This document shows, in pieces, positions 1 through 8,028 of a stretch of DNA of 46,069 bases. Origin of the DNA: Polyangiaceae bacterium (GTDB taxonomy: Bacteria > Myxococcota_A > Polyangia > Polyangiales > Polyangiaceae); assembly GCA_020846005.1 (NCBI GenBank), contig JADLEQ010000079.1, positions 1 to 46,069 of the forward strand, in the 5' to 3' direction. Position 1 is the first letter of the stretch; every line of letters begins with the position of its first letter. The notes beneath the pieces are model-generated. The model had not been told where the DNA came from. It did no database searches and saw nothing but the letters and a program-made list of their open reading frames with translations. The translations under genes were made by a program, and so were the position numbers.

Positions 1-123
1 CTCGCCCCCGCGCTCCCGCTCGCCCCCGCGCTCCCGCTCGCCCCCGCGCTCCCGCTCGCCCCCGCGCTCCCGCTCGCCCCCGCGCTCCCGCTCGCGCCCC
101 CGCTCCCGCTCGCGCCCCCGCTG
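1..123. repeat. 18-bp tandem repeat in lipoprotein linker
   Basis: The unit ctcgcccccgcgctcccg occurs five times without change at 1-90. Variant copies follow at 91-108 and, partly, at 109-123. The unit is a multiple of three, so copy-number change would keep frame in the minus-strand lipoprotein, where it encodes GSAGAS. The array may extend beyond the left edge. Confidence 0.9.
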
Positions 124-287
124 CTCGAGGCGTCGCCGCCCGCGTCCCTCCCTGCGCCGCCGGACGAGCCTCCGCCTTCGCTGCCCCCCGAACACGCGGC
201 CGCAAGCGTCCCGCTCGCGAGCATCCCCGCTAGCCACACGGTGCGGTGGCACGTCCGCGTCGTCGTCCGAGAGATCAGGTGGGTCAT
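1..287 (-). CDS. Gly/Ser/Ala-rich lipoprotein, N-terminal part (cut by window edge)
   Basis: Reading the minus strand from an ATG at 285-287, the frame stays open to the window edge. About 95 codons are visible and the C-terminus is missing. Residues 1-31 look like a lipoprotein signal: basic start, then hydrophobic VWLAGMLASGTLAAA, then Cys32 as the likely lipidated residue. Mature protein begins SGGSEGGGSSGG and passes into GSAGAS hexapeptides encoded by the 18-bp tandem repeat at 1-108. Such low-complexity linkers after the lipid anchor are common in myxobacterial surface proteins, and another occurs in the gene at 13901-15610. The functional domain lies outside the window, so no function can be given. 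I see no clear ribosome binding site. The opposite strand reads as LAPALP repeats, which I treat as a shadow. Confidence 0.65.
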   Translation of the reverse strand, partial: MTHLISRTTTRTCHRTVWLAGMLASGTLAAACSGGSEGGGSSGGAGRDAGGDASSSGGASGSGGASGSAGASGSAGASGSAGASGSAGASGSAGA

Positions 288-299
288 CGTCCGGCACGG

Positions 300-815
300 T
301 ATCGAAGCGCGCGCCGGCCCGTCAACGAGCGCGCAGCGCCCACGCCGCGGCGAAGGAACCCCCCGGGCGCATGGCCGCGCGCGTTCGCGCCGCTGGCGCT
401 CGGCGCGCCGCGGGCGTTGGCCCCGCCGAGGCGGCCCAGGTCGAGACGGAGACCGCGCGCCTCCGCCCTCGGCCGGCAGCCGGCCGACGTGGCCCCCCTC
501 GGCGCGGCGGCGCGATCGATCTCGCCCTCCGCGCCGAGCAGAACCGCGCCAGCGCCGCCGGCGGCGGCGCGACACCGACCGCGCCGCTCGCAGGGCGGGC
601 GTCGAGAGGTCTTGCGCGCGACCGGTGGCCAGTGCGCGCTGGCCGGCACCGTGGGCGCGCAGCTCCACGTCGCCGCCGCCATCGGCGCAGACAAGCGCGT
701 CCCGGGCGCGCAGAGCCTCGAGTTCGTGCTCGACGAGGCGCGTTGCACGCCGAAGCGCTGCGAGGCCCGGGATCGGCGGGTGCTCCTCGCGGCGCTCGCC
801 CACCTCGCCGCCTGA
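300..815 (+). pseudogene. possible decayed or unrecognised ORF
   Basis: I do not recognise this. The last 70 codons (about 603-815) are in one plus frame, have nearly all G/C third positions and a normal amino-acid mix (residues such as LEFVLDEARCTPKRCE near the end), and stop at TGA 813-815 directly at a hairpin. Before about 600 the same frame becomes Arg/Pro-rich. A neighbouring frame then looks more protein-like over 425-600 (AQVETETARL, AIDLALRAEQNR). That pattern would fit a gene broken by frameshifts, but the region is so GC-rich that all frames stay open by chance. It could be ordinary intergenic DNA. Start and extent are uncertain. Confidence 0.25.
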
Positions 816-832
816 GCGCGCAACGCGCGCTC
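814..832. terminator. GC hairpin, likely bidirectional terminator
   Basis: GAGCGCGC and GCGCGCTC form a perfect 8-bp stem around the 3-nt loop AAC. The stem begins inside the stop codon of the plus-strand frame ending at 815 and lies 62 bp past the end of the minus-strand gene 894-2270. There is no T-run, so terminator function is inferred from stability and position only. Confidence 0.45.
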
Positions 833-893
833 GCCCAGCCCGAGCGCGAGCGCGAGCCCGAGCGCCCGCCCGGACCCCCATCCCCCCCCTCCC

Positions 894-2270
894 TCACGGA
901 TCCAGCGGATCCCTCCCGTCCTCGCTCAACGACCTCGCCGTCATCGTCATGCACGTGTCCGTCTCCCCCAGGCGAACCAGGGCGCGATAGGGCAGATAGC
1001 CGAGCTCCTCGAGGCAGCGCTTACCGAAGATCGCGGTCTCGCTCGCGGCCTGCACGTAGAGGCTCTGGCCGAAATCCGTGGTGACGAGCAGCGGCTGATC
1101 CGGCGGCGCCCCCGCGCGCAGGAGGACGCGCGTCGCGTTGCGGAGGTTCGTCGTCGTGTGGCGGGCGTGCGGGTCGACGAGGACCGCCGCCTCCGGCACG
1201 CCGTGCGCCTCGCGGAGGTAGCGCTTCATCTCGATGGCCTCGGCGTACGGCGTGCGATCCGGGTGGACGTGCCCGCCGCTCACCAGCACGACCGGCGCGA
1301 GCCCCGCCGCGTAGCGCGCGGCCGCGAGGTCGCACCGCGTCGCCCCGGCCGGATCCAGGGCGACGCCCTCCTCGTTCGGGCCCTTGCCCAGCACGACGAT
1401 CGCCGAAAAGGGGAACTCCGCGAAGTCGATCGTCGCCAGCGCCGCGAGCGCAGCGGCGTTCTCTCCCTCGGCGAGCGGCTCGTAGCGCGCGGCCTCGTCG
1501 CGCCCGTCGGCGCTCAGGGCTGCGAGGAGCGCGTGTAGCGCCGGCTGGTGTGGTGCGACGGGCCCCGGCAGCGCGGCCGCCGTCGATCCGACGAGCGCGC
1601 CGACCGCCGCGGCCTCGAGCGGGGCCACCCGCCCCGCGACGCCGCTCGCGACCGCCTCGGCCTCCCAGCGCCACGCGGCGGCGAGGAACGCGCCTGGATC
1701 GCCAACCTCGAGGTGGGCGAAGCGCCCCGAGGGGCGCAGGTGCTCGGCGACGAGCCCAGCTACTGCCGCGCTGCTCGCGACGAGCGCGGGGAGCCGCGCC
1801 TCCACGGCCGCGATGGTGTCCGGCGTAAGCGTGATCGCAGAGAGCGCACACCTGGGCGCCGGCGTGCACCCGGGGGCCGCGCGGAGTGCCGAGTCGGCGG
1901 CGACCGACAGCGCCGCGAGCGTGGGATCGGCGGCGAGCGCCTCTCGGACTCCGGGCACCTCGGCGAGCAGCACCGATAGGTAATACCCCTTCTCTAGTAT
2001 CCAATCCCCGCGCCCCAGCGGCGCGTAGTCCACCACGAGCCCGGGCGCCGGCGACTCGGGCCCCGCGGGCGCGCAGAGCGCCGGATCGAAGGCAGCGAAC
2101 GGCGCGTCCGCCGGCGCGTCGGCGGGCGCTGAGTCGCCCGCGCCGCCCGAGTCCACGGGCGCGCCCGCGCCGCCCGCCCCCGACTCCTCACCGCAGCCAA
2201 GCAGCGGCGCCGCGCAGGCGAGCGCGACGGCGAGCCGGAGCCTCGCCCAGGGGAGCGCGGAGCGCCTCAC
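894..2270 (-). CDS. lipoprotein with C-terminal DUF218 (YdcF/SanA-like) domain
   Basis: A 458-aa protein with a GTG start 4 bp after the stop of the upstream mutase. Residues 1-25 form a signal peptide ending LLGC, so Cys26 is the likely lipid attachment site. Residues 27-65 are a Gly/Ala/Asp linker. Residues about 75-280 are an Ala-rich, mostly helical region I do not recognise. Residues about 287-420 match DUF218: AIVVLGKG at the first strand, CDLAAARYAAG, LVSGGHVHP, then EAIEMKRYL and a TTTNLRNAT segment. DUF218 proteins (SanA, ElyC, YdcF) are envelope-linked; ElyC affects peptidoglycan or enterobacterial common antigen in Escherichia coli, and the biochemistry is unsettled. Here the domain would sit on the periplasmic or outer-membrane surface rather than behind transmembrane helices, which is unusual. 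Likely last gene of the unit that starts at 5466. Confidence 0.8.
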   Translation of the reverse strand: MRRSALPWARLRLAVALACAAPLLGCGEESGAGGAGAPVDSGGAGDSAPADAPADAPFAAFDPALCAPAGPESPAPGLVVDYAPLGRGDWILEKGYYLSVLLAEVPGVREALAADPTLAALSVAADSALRAAPGCTPAPRCALSAITLTPDTIAAVEARLPALVASSAAVAGLVAEHLRPSGRFAHLEVGDPGAFLAAAWRWEAEAVASGVAGRVAPLEAAAVGALVGSTAAALPGPVAPHQPALHALLAALSADGRDEAARYEPLAEGENAAALAALATIDFAEFPFSAIVVLGKGPNEEGVALDPAGATRCDLAAARYAAGLAPVVLVSGGHVHPDRTPYAEAIEMKRYLREAHGVPEAAVLVDPHARHTTTNLRNATRVLLRAGAPPDQPLLVTTDFGQSLYVQAASETAIFGKRCLEELGYLPYRALVRLGETDTCMTMTARSLSEDGRDPLDP

Positions 2271-2274
2271 CGGC

Positions 2275-4029
2275 TCACGCTCCGCCGAGGCCCACCGCGA
2301 CGAGCACCTCGGCCGCCGCCGCTCTCGCCTCGGCGAGCGCCGCCTCCTCGGCCGCGGCGACCGACGCGTCCGCGGCGAGCTCGACGCGCAGGTCGACGTA
2401 AACCTTGAGCTTCGGCTCGGTGCCGCTCGGGCGGACGAGCACGCGCCCGCCGCCCTCGAGGGAGAGCTCGAGGAGCGGCGTCTCCCCGAGCCAGCGCGGT
2501 CGCGACTCGGCCCCCGCGCGGTAGTCGAGCGTCGCCACGACCGCCCGCCCGCGAACGCTCGCGGGCGGCTCCCCGGCGATCTGGGCGACCGCGCGCTCGA
2601 TCTCTGCCGCGCCCGCGGCGCCCGGGCGCGTCGCGCTGGCCTGCGCGCTCACCCAGAGCCCGTGGCGATGGTAGAGATCCGCGAGGCGGTCGAGCAGGCT
2701 GCGCTTCGCGACGCGCTCGTGCGCCGCGAGCTCGGCGAGCAGCACGGCGGCGGAGACGCCGTCCTTGTCCCGCACGAGGCGCCCGACGGAGTAGCCGAGC
2801 GCCTCCTCGTATCCGAACACGTAGCGGACGCCGCCCGCCGCCTCGAGATCGAGCGCCGCCGTCCAGATCCACTTGAAGCCGGTGAGCGTGCGCTCCCAGC
2901 GCGCCCCGTGCGCCTCGGCGACCGCGCCGAGCATGGGCGACGAGACGACGCTCGAGACGACGAGCGGCCGCGGCGCGCGCGGCGCGTGGACGAGCAGGAA
3001 GTCGGCGAGGAGCAGCCCGATCTGGTTGCCGGTGAGCTGGACCCAGCGCCCGCTCGCCGTCGGCACGCAGGCCGCCAGCCGATCGGCGTCCGGATCCGTG
3101 GCGAGGATGAGCTCGGCGCCTTCGCGCTCGGCCTGCGCGATCGCCAGCGCGAGCGCGCCGGGCTCCTCTGGGTTGGGGAAGCGCACCGTCGGGAACGCGC
3201 CGTCCGGCTCGGCCTGCTCGGCGACCGCGGAGACGCGCTCGAACCCTGCGTGCCGCAGCGCCTGCGTGACGTACCGCCCGCCGACACCGTGGAGCGGGGT
3301 GTAGACGATCGCGAGCTCGTGGTCGCGCGGCACGTTCGGGCGCAGGGCGTCGAGCTCGGCGAGGTAGCGATCGAAGAGCGACGCCGGCACCGGCTCGGCG
3401 AGCGCCTGCTCTCCGGAGAGCGCGCCGGCCGCCACGGGGATGCTCGCCGCGCCGGCTCCGGCGCGCATGCGGTCAGCGATCTGGGTGTCCTCCGGAGGGA
3501 CGACCTGCACTGCACCGGCGCCGTAGAGCTTGTAGCCGTTGTACTCCGGCGGGTTGTGGCTCGCCGTCACGACGACGGCGGCGTTGGCGGCGAGCTGGCG
3601 GGCGGCATACGCGACCAACGGCGTCGGCACCGGCTCGGGGAAGTACCGGACCGGGATCCCCGCGGCGACCAACACGCCGGCCGCCTCCTCGGCGAACGCG
3701 CGGCTGCTCGCGCGCGCGTCGAACCCGAGCACCACGGGGAGGGAGCGCGTGTCCGTCACCCGGGCGTGCAGGTGCGCGGCGGCGGCGGCCGTCGCGCGGC
3801 GGATCACCGCGCGGTTCATGCGCGCGGGGCCGGCTCCGACGACGCCGCGCAGCCCCGCGGTGCCGAAGTCGAGCTCACGAAAGCGCTCTGCGAGCTCCGC
3901 GAGGTCGCCGCGAGCGACGAGCGCCTCGAGCTCTGCGCGCGTCTCCGGATCGGGATCCTGGTCGATCCACGCGCGCGCACGGGCGAGGAGCGGATCGGCG
4001 GCGGCCTCGGGCTCGGGGAGGTCGGTCAT
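2275..4029 (-). CDS. phosphohexomutase (phosphoglucomutase/phosphomannomutase)
   Basis: A 584-aa cytoplasmic enzyme of the alpha-D-phosphohexomutase superfamily, in the long PgcA/PGM2-like subgroup by length. It interconverts hexose 1- and 6-phosphates through a phosphoserine. Visible motifs are an N-terminal LDFGTAGLRG (about 53-62), active-site TASHNPPEYNGYK with Ser157, the metal loop DPDADR (312-317), the sugar-recognition loop GYEEALGYSVG (about 406-416), and the phosphate-binding RPSGTEPKLKVYV near the C-terminus. All four sites look intact. I chose ATG at 4029; a TTG three codons upstream is possible. It overlaps nothing, but is 4 bp from the downstream lipoprotein and 39 bp from the upstream biotin carboxylase gene, suggesting one transcript. 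Mannose-6-phosphate isomerase lies elsewhere in the window (10843). Whether glucose or mannose phosphate is preferred cannot be read from the sequence. Confidence 0.93.
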   Translation of the reverse strand: MTDLPEPEAAADPLLARARAWIDQDPDPETRAELEALVARGDLAELAERFRELDFGTAGLRGVVGAGPARMNRAVIRRATAAAAAHLHARVTDTRSLPVVLGFDARASSRAFAEEAAGVLVAAGIPVRYFPEPVPTPLVAYAARQLAANAAVVVTASHNPPEYNGYKLYGAGAVQVVPPEDTQIADRMRAGAGAASIPVAAGALSGEQALAEPVPASLFDRYLAELDALRPNVPRDHELAIVYTPLHGVGGRYVTQALRHAGFERVSAVAEQAEPDGAFPTVRFPNPEEPGALALAIAQAEREGAELILATDPDADRLAACVPTASGRWVQLTGNQIGLLLADFLLVHAPRAPRPLVVSSVVSSPMLGAVAEAHGARWERTLTGFKWIWTAALDLEAAGGVRYVFGYEEALGYSVGRLVRDKDGVSAAVLLAELAAHERVAKRSLLDRLADLYHRHGLWVSAQASATRPGAAGAAEIERAVAQIAGEPPASVRGRAVVATLDYRAGAESRPRWLGETPLLELSLEGGGRVLVRPSGTEPKLKVYVDLRVELAADASVAAAEEAALAEARAAAAEVLVAVGLGGA

Positions 4030-4068
4030 CGCGGGCAAGCATAAGCTCGCCCGGAGCGCGCGCCATGG

Positions 4069-5466
4069 TCAGCGGGACTTCTTCGCGGCGACGAGGCGCT
4101 CGACGATGCCCGTGTCGTAGCTGCCCTCGATCACCTCGGTCGCCTCGAGCAGCTCGCGGAGCCAGGCCAGGTTGGTGGCCCGCGGCCCCTTCGGCCCCTC
4201 GAGCGCCAGCGTCGTCTCGGCGAGCGCGGAGCGCAGGCGCTCGAGGGCGGTCGCGCGGTCCGGCCCGTGGGCGATCAGCTTGGCGATCATCGGGTCGTAG
4301 AACGAGGTGATCTCGCTGCCCGCCTCGACCCCGGCGTCGACGCGGACCCCTTCGCCCGCCGGCCAGCCGAGCGCCGCCACCCGCCCCGGCTGCGGGACGA
4401 ACCCCTTCGCGGGATCTTCCGCGTAGAGCCGCACCTCGACGGCGTGACCCGAGCGGCTCGGCTCGAGCAGCTCGGCGGGGAGCGCCTCGCCGGCCGCGAC
4501 GCGGAGCTGCCACTCGACGAGGTCCAGCCCGGTGACGCACTCCGTCACCGGGTGCTCCACCTGCAGGCGGGCGTTCACCTCGAGGAACCACAGGCGGCCG
4601 CCTGCGTCCGCCACGAACTCGACGGTCCCGGCGTTGACGTAGCCCGCGGCGCGGACGACGGCGAGGGCGTCGTCCCACAGCTTGTGGCGGCGGCGCTCGC
4701 CCTCCGGCCCGTGGAACATCGACGCCGGCGATGGGCTCTCCTCGAGCACCTTCTGGTGGCGGCGCTGGACGCTGCACTCGCGCTCGCCGAGCGCGACGGC
4801 GTTGCCGTGCGCGTCGCAGAGCACCTGCACCTCGATGTGCCGGGGGCGATCGACCCACCGCTCGAGGTAGATGCGCTCGTCCCCGAAGGCCGCGCGCCCT
4901 CGATCGGCGCAGCTCCGCGCCGCGACGCTGAGCTGGGCCGGGTCGCGCACGATCTGCATCCCGATGCCCCCTCCCCCTCCCGCAGCCTTGAGGAGCACCG
5001 GGTAGCCGACGCGCTCCGCCTCCCGACGGAGCGCGTCGGCGTCAGCCGGATCGAGCGGGCCCTCGCTGCCGGGCGGCGGCTCCACCCCGACCCCGCGCGC
5101 GAGCGCGCGCGCCGAGAGCTTGTCCCCCAGGCGCTCCAGGGCGGCCGGGGGCGGCCCGATGAACACCGCGCCTGCGTCCGCCACCGCCTCGGCGAAGCCG
5201 CGCTGCTCGCTCAGGAGGCCGTACCCCGGGTGCACGGCCGCGGCCCCGGTCTCGCGGATCGCCCGCACGAGCGCGTCCACCGCGAGGTAGCTCTCGCGCA
5301 CCGGCGCCGGGCCCAGGCGGACGGCCTCGTCAGCGAGGCGGACGTGCGGCGCGCCCGCGTCGGCGTCGGAGTACACCGCCACCGTCGGGATGCCGAGCCG
5401 CCGGCAGGTCCGCAGGATCCGCGCGGCGATCTCGCCGCGGTTCGCGATCAGCACCTTGTCGAACAT
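4069..5466 (-). CDS. accC: biotin carboxylase subunit of acetyl-/propionyl-CoA carboxylase
   Basis: A 465-aa protein with ATG start. It carries the biotin carboxylase N-terminal domain (FDKVLIANRGEIAARI at residues 2-17, then AVYSDADAGAPHV), an ATP-grasp domain with the glycine loop KAAGGGGGIGM, and the C-terminal biotin carboxylase domain. The catalytic segment VNARLQVEHPVTECVTG is present, as are the carboxybiotin-site residues around RLYAEDP. It carboxylates biotin on a carrier protein with ATP and bicarbonate, and a separate carboxyltransferase then makes malonyl- or methylmalonyl-CoA. No biotinyl domain (no AMKM motif) is fused to it, and neither a carrier nor a carboxyltransferase gene lies in the window, so its partners are encoded elsewhere. 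Length fits a stand-alone subunit. The substrate cannot be told from this subunit. Confidence 0.93.
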   Translation of the reverse strand: MFDKVLIANRGEIAARILRTCRRLGIPTVAVYSDADAGAPHVRLADEAVRLGPAPVRESYLAVDALVRAIRETGAAAVHPGYGLLSEQRGFAEAVADAGAVFIGPPPAALERLGDKLSARALARGVGVEPPPGSEGPLDPADADALRREAERVGYPVLLKAAGGGGGIGMQIVRDPAQLSVAARSCADRGRAAFGDERIYLERWVDRPRHIEVQVLCDAHGNAVALGERECSVQRRHQKVLEESPSPASMFHGPEGERRRHKLWDDALAVVRAAGYVNAGTVEFVADAGGRLWFLEVNARLQVEHPVTECVTGLDLVEWQLRVAAGEALPAELLEPSRSGHAVEVRLYAEDPAKGFVPQPGRVAALGWPAGEGVRVDAGVEAGSEITSFYDPMIAKLIAHGPDRATALERLRSALAETTLALEGPKGPRATNLAWLRELLEATEVIEGSYDTGIVERLVAAKKSR

Positions 5467-5518
5467 GGGCCCATTCGAGCCGGCCGGCGCGGGCCGTCAA
5501 GCCCCGGCGCGCGGTGCC

Positions 5519-6688
5519 TCAGAAGGCCACCTGGCCGGCCACGATCACCTGCGAGCGCGCCGGAGCGTGCGCGTGCACGACCCGCCCCGCGACGAGCTGG
5601 AGCTTCGCGGTGTCGCCCCGCACGAGCCAGCTCCCGCCCAGCTCGGCCGTCCAGGCGGCCTCTTGCTGGGACGCCCTGGCGCCGGTGCCGTACCCCGCCG
5701 CGTCGGGAGCGTCGGAGTCCACGTCGGGATCGACGCGCCCGACGCGCACGACGGGCTGCACCTTGCCGCCCAGCGTGTAGCCGGCCGCGACATAGAACCC
5801 CCGCCCGCGGCGCCACACCGTCGTGCCGCCCGAGGTCACGCGGTCGCGCGCCTCGATCCACTCGGTCTGCAGGACCGCGTCTCCCGGGGTGACCCGGAGG
5901 TCGAGCTCCGCGCGATCGCGCGCCCCGGCCGCGTCCCGCTCGCCTACCGACGCCAGCGCCGCGGCGCCGACGAGCAGCCACGGAAGCGGCGAGCCCTCGA
6001 GGCGGAGCGCCACGTCCTTGCGCGCGCTGCCCGCGAGCTCCTCGGAGGTGCCCTGGCGCTCTCCAGAGTGGAGCGCGAGCCAGTAGCTCGCCGCGCAGCC
6101 GCTGCCCTCGCGATCGACGACGCACTTCGTCAGCTTCACGCCGAGATCACGCCGGTCGCCGAAGGTCGTCGACGACGACGCGCGCTCCGGGAGCAGGAGC
6201 TTCGACGACGACTGCGTCCCCTCCCACGAGATCGGGATCTTGAACTGCCCAGCCGTCACGTCGACCCAGGGCGAGATGAAGGTGACGAAGGCGTCCTGCA
6301 GCACGCTCGCGGTGCGCAGCGTGCTGTGCCGCGAGGTGCTCTCCGTGCCGTCTGGCATCGTGACCCGCTCCGGATCGGAGTCGACCACCCGGGCCGGGTC
6401 GATCATCACGCCGAAGGACGCGACCCCCGGCACGACCTCGCCCCGCGCGCGCAGCTCGGCGCGGCGGACGCGGAAGTACGACGGGGTCGGGTCGCGGTCG
6501 CCCTCGACCGACTGCTGCTGCCCCGCCCACCACACCTGGACCAACCCCCCCAGCTCCACGCGGGGCGCCTCGGGCTTCGCCTCGGTGGCGGGCGCGGCGG
6601 CGGCCGCTGGCGCGGGCAGGGGGGAGGCGGGAGCGGCTGCGGCCGCCCCGAGGAGGGGCACGGCCAGAAGGAGCGAAGGGGTGGTCAC
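5519..6688 (-). CDS. phosphate-selective porin O/P-like outer-membrane protein
   Basis: A 389-aa predicted outer-membrane beta-barrel. I chose the GTG at 6686-6688 because it gives a short signal peptide (MTTPSLLLAVPLLGAAAAAP). The open frame extends upstream to 6883, but that would overlap rlmN and add an Arg-rich stretch. After an Ala/Pro linker the mature part begins VELGGLVQVWWAGQQQ, then FRVRRAELRARGEV, ASFGVMIDPARV, LQDAFVTFISPWVDVTAGQFKIPISWEG. This is the strand pattern of the OprO/OprP (PF07396) family, including the characteristic basic surface-facing strands. The protein ends in Phe (AGQVAF), a typical C-terminal outer-membrane assembly signal. In Pseudomonas, OprP and OprO take up phosphate and polyphosphate. 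No phosphate genes are nearby, so the solute here is unknown. A GAAACG/CGTTTC dyad lies just upstream. Confidence 0.82.
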   Translation of the reverse strand: MTTPSLLLAVPLLGAAAAAPASPLPAPAAAAAPATEAKPEAPRVELGGLVQVWWAGQQQSVEGDRDPTPSYFRVRRAELRARGEVVPGVASFGVMIDPARVVDSDPERVTMPDGTESTSRHSTLRTASVLQDAFVTFISPWVDVTAGQFKIPISWEGTQSSSKLLLPERASSSTTFGDRRDLGVKLTKCVVDREGSGCAASYWLALHSGERQGTSEELAGSARKDVALRLEGSPLPWLLVGAAALASVGERDAAGARDRAELDLRVTPGDAVLQTEWIEARDRVTSGGTTVWRRGRGFYVAAGYTLGGKVQPVVRVGRVDPDVDSDAPDAAGYGTGARASQQEAAWTAELGGSWLVRGDTAKLQLVAGRVVHAHAPARSQVIVAGQVAF

Positions 6689-6706
6689 GGGCGGCGAGAC
6701 GACTAC

Positions 6707-6722
6707 GAAACGATGACGTTTC
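6707..6722. promoter_or_regulatory. inverted repeat upstream of porin gene
   Basis: GAAACG and CGTTTC (6-bp arms, 4-bp spacer) lie 19 bp upstream of the chosen porin start, in a short stretch distinctly less GC-rich than its surroundings (6700-6790). A regulator site or 5-prime hairpin is possible. No known operator is recognised. Confidence 0.35.
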
Positions 6723-6795
6723 CGTGACGACCCTGCGCCGAATGAGAAAACCTGATGACTAGTTCGACCTTCCAGTGTCGGGACGGTGGGTCCTC

Positions 6796-8028
6796 TCAGC
6801 CGCGACGCACCAGGTCGCCCCGCAACGCGAGCTGGCCGCACGCGGCATCCACGTCGGCGCCCCGGCGCGCGCGGACGAAGCAAGAGTACCCTGCGCCCGC
6901 GAGCTCGTCACGGAACCGCGCGACCCGCTCGCGCGGCGACGGCGCGAACCCGGAGCCCGGCACTGGGTTCATCGGCAAGAGGTTCACCTTGACGCGCAGC
7001 TCGCGCAGCAAATGGGCCAGGCGCCGCGCGTGCTCGATCGAGTCGTTCACGCCGTCGACGAGGGTGTACTCGATCGTGATGCGGCGTCGCCTGGGCAGCG
7101 GATAGTCGCGCAGCGCCTGGAGCAGCATGGCGATGGGGAAGCGGCGGTTCATCGGCACGAGCGCGTCGCGCGTGGCGTCGTCCGGCGCATGGAGGGACAC
7201 GGCGAGCCCCACCTTGCCGCTGAAGTCGAGGCCGAGGCGCCGGATCCCCTGGACGAGCCCGACGGTGCTCACGGTGATCCGGCGCAAGCTCATCGCCTGA
7301 CCCTCGGCGTGGGCGAGCAGGCGCAGCGCCCGCGCCGTCTCCTCGTAGTGGTGGAGCGGCTCCCCCATCCCCATGAAGACGAGGTTCCGCAGCCGCTCGC
7401 CGGGGAGCAGGTGGCGCTCCGCCAACAGCACCTGGGCGACGATCTCGTGCGCGCCGAGGCCGCGCCCGAGCCCAGCGCGCCCGCTGGCGCAGAACGTGCA
7501 ACCCATCGCACAGCCGTGCTGCGTCGAGACGCACAGCGTGACGCGCGTCGACGGCGCCGTCGCGCCGGCCGCGCCGGGCCGGGAGAGCTCGTCTCCGTCG
7601 TCGTCGTCGTCGTCGTCCGGTGCGGCGCCGGCGTCGGCGTCGACCGCCTCGGCGAGCGGCGTCATCGGGATCAGCACGCACTCGACGCGCGCGGCGTCCG
7701 CGAGCTCGACGAGCAGCTTCCGCGTGCCGTCGCTCGAGGTGCGGACCTCCGCGACGCGGGCGGGGGCGCTCATGCCGGCGCGCGACAGCCGGACGCGCAG
7801 CTCCCGCGGCAGATCGCTCATCGCGTCCGGGTCGAACACGCCGCGACCGTGGATCCACTTGAAGAGCTGCCTCGCGCGATAGGGGCGCTCGCCGAGCGCC
7901 GCCACGACCTCGCGCCACTCCTCCGGGAACCGCGCGACGGGGTGGAGCGTCGCCGGAGGGCGCACGCTCGGCGCGAGCGGCGTCAGATCGAGGCCGGGCG
8001 CGTCCTCGCCGAACGTCGCCGTGCTCAC
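6796..8028 (-). CDS. rlmN: 23S rRNA (adenine-C2)-methyltransferase RlmN (radical SAM)
   Basis: A 410-aa cytoplasmic enzyme that methylates A2503 of 23S rRNA, and A37 of some tRNAs in Escherichia coli, by radical chemistry. The radical-SAM cluster motif CAMGCTFC gives Cys173, Cys177 and Cys180. The C-terminal GADVDAACGQL holds the second catalytic cysteine of the RlmN/Cfr mechanism, and GMGEPLHHY is the glycine-rich SAM region. RlmN rather than Cfr fits the genomic housekeeping context and the N-terminal RARQLFKWIHGRG. Residues about 125-160 are an inserted acidic/Pro loop with a run of seven Asp, just before the cluster domain, that is not part of the usual family core. The GTG start overlaps the mazG stop by 4 bp (GTGA), so translation is probably coupled to mazG. 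Confidence 0.95.
   Translation of the reverse strand: MSTATFGEDAPGLDLTPLAPSVRPPATLHPVARFPEEWREVVAALGERPYRARQLFKWIHGRGVFDPDAMSDLPRELRVRLSRAGMSAPARVAEVRTSSDGTRKLLVELADAARVECVLIPMTPLAEAVDADAGAAPDDDDDDDGDELSRPGAAGATAPSTRVTLCVSTQHGCAMGCTFCASGRAGLGRGLGAHEIVAQVLLAERHLLPGERLRNLVFMGMGEPLHHYEETARALRLLAHAEGQAMSLRRITVSTVGLVQGIRRLGLDFSGKVGLAVSLHAPDDATRDALVPMNRRFPIAMLLQALRDYPLPRRRRITIEYTLVDGVNDSIEHARRLAHLLRELRVKVNLLPMNPVPGSGFAPSPRERVARFRDELAGAGYSCFVRARRGADVDAACGQLALRGDLVRRG

Noticed and set aside
1-240. Plus-strand LAPALP repeat protein
   Set aside because: The minus strand offers a proper signal peptide and lipobox with GSAGAS repeats. The plus reading continues into Arg-rich sequence and has no start in the window.
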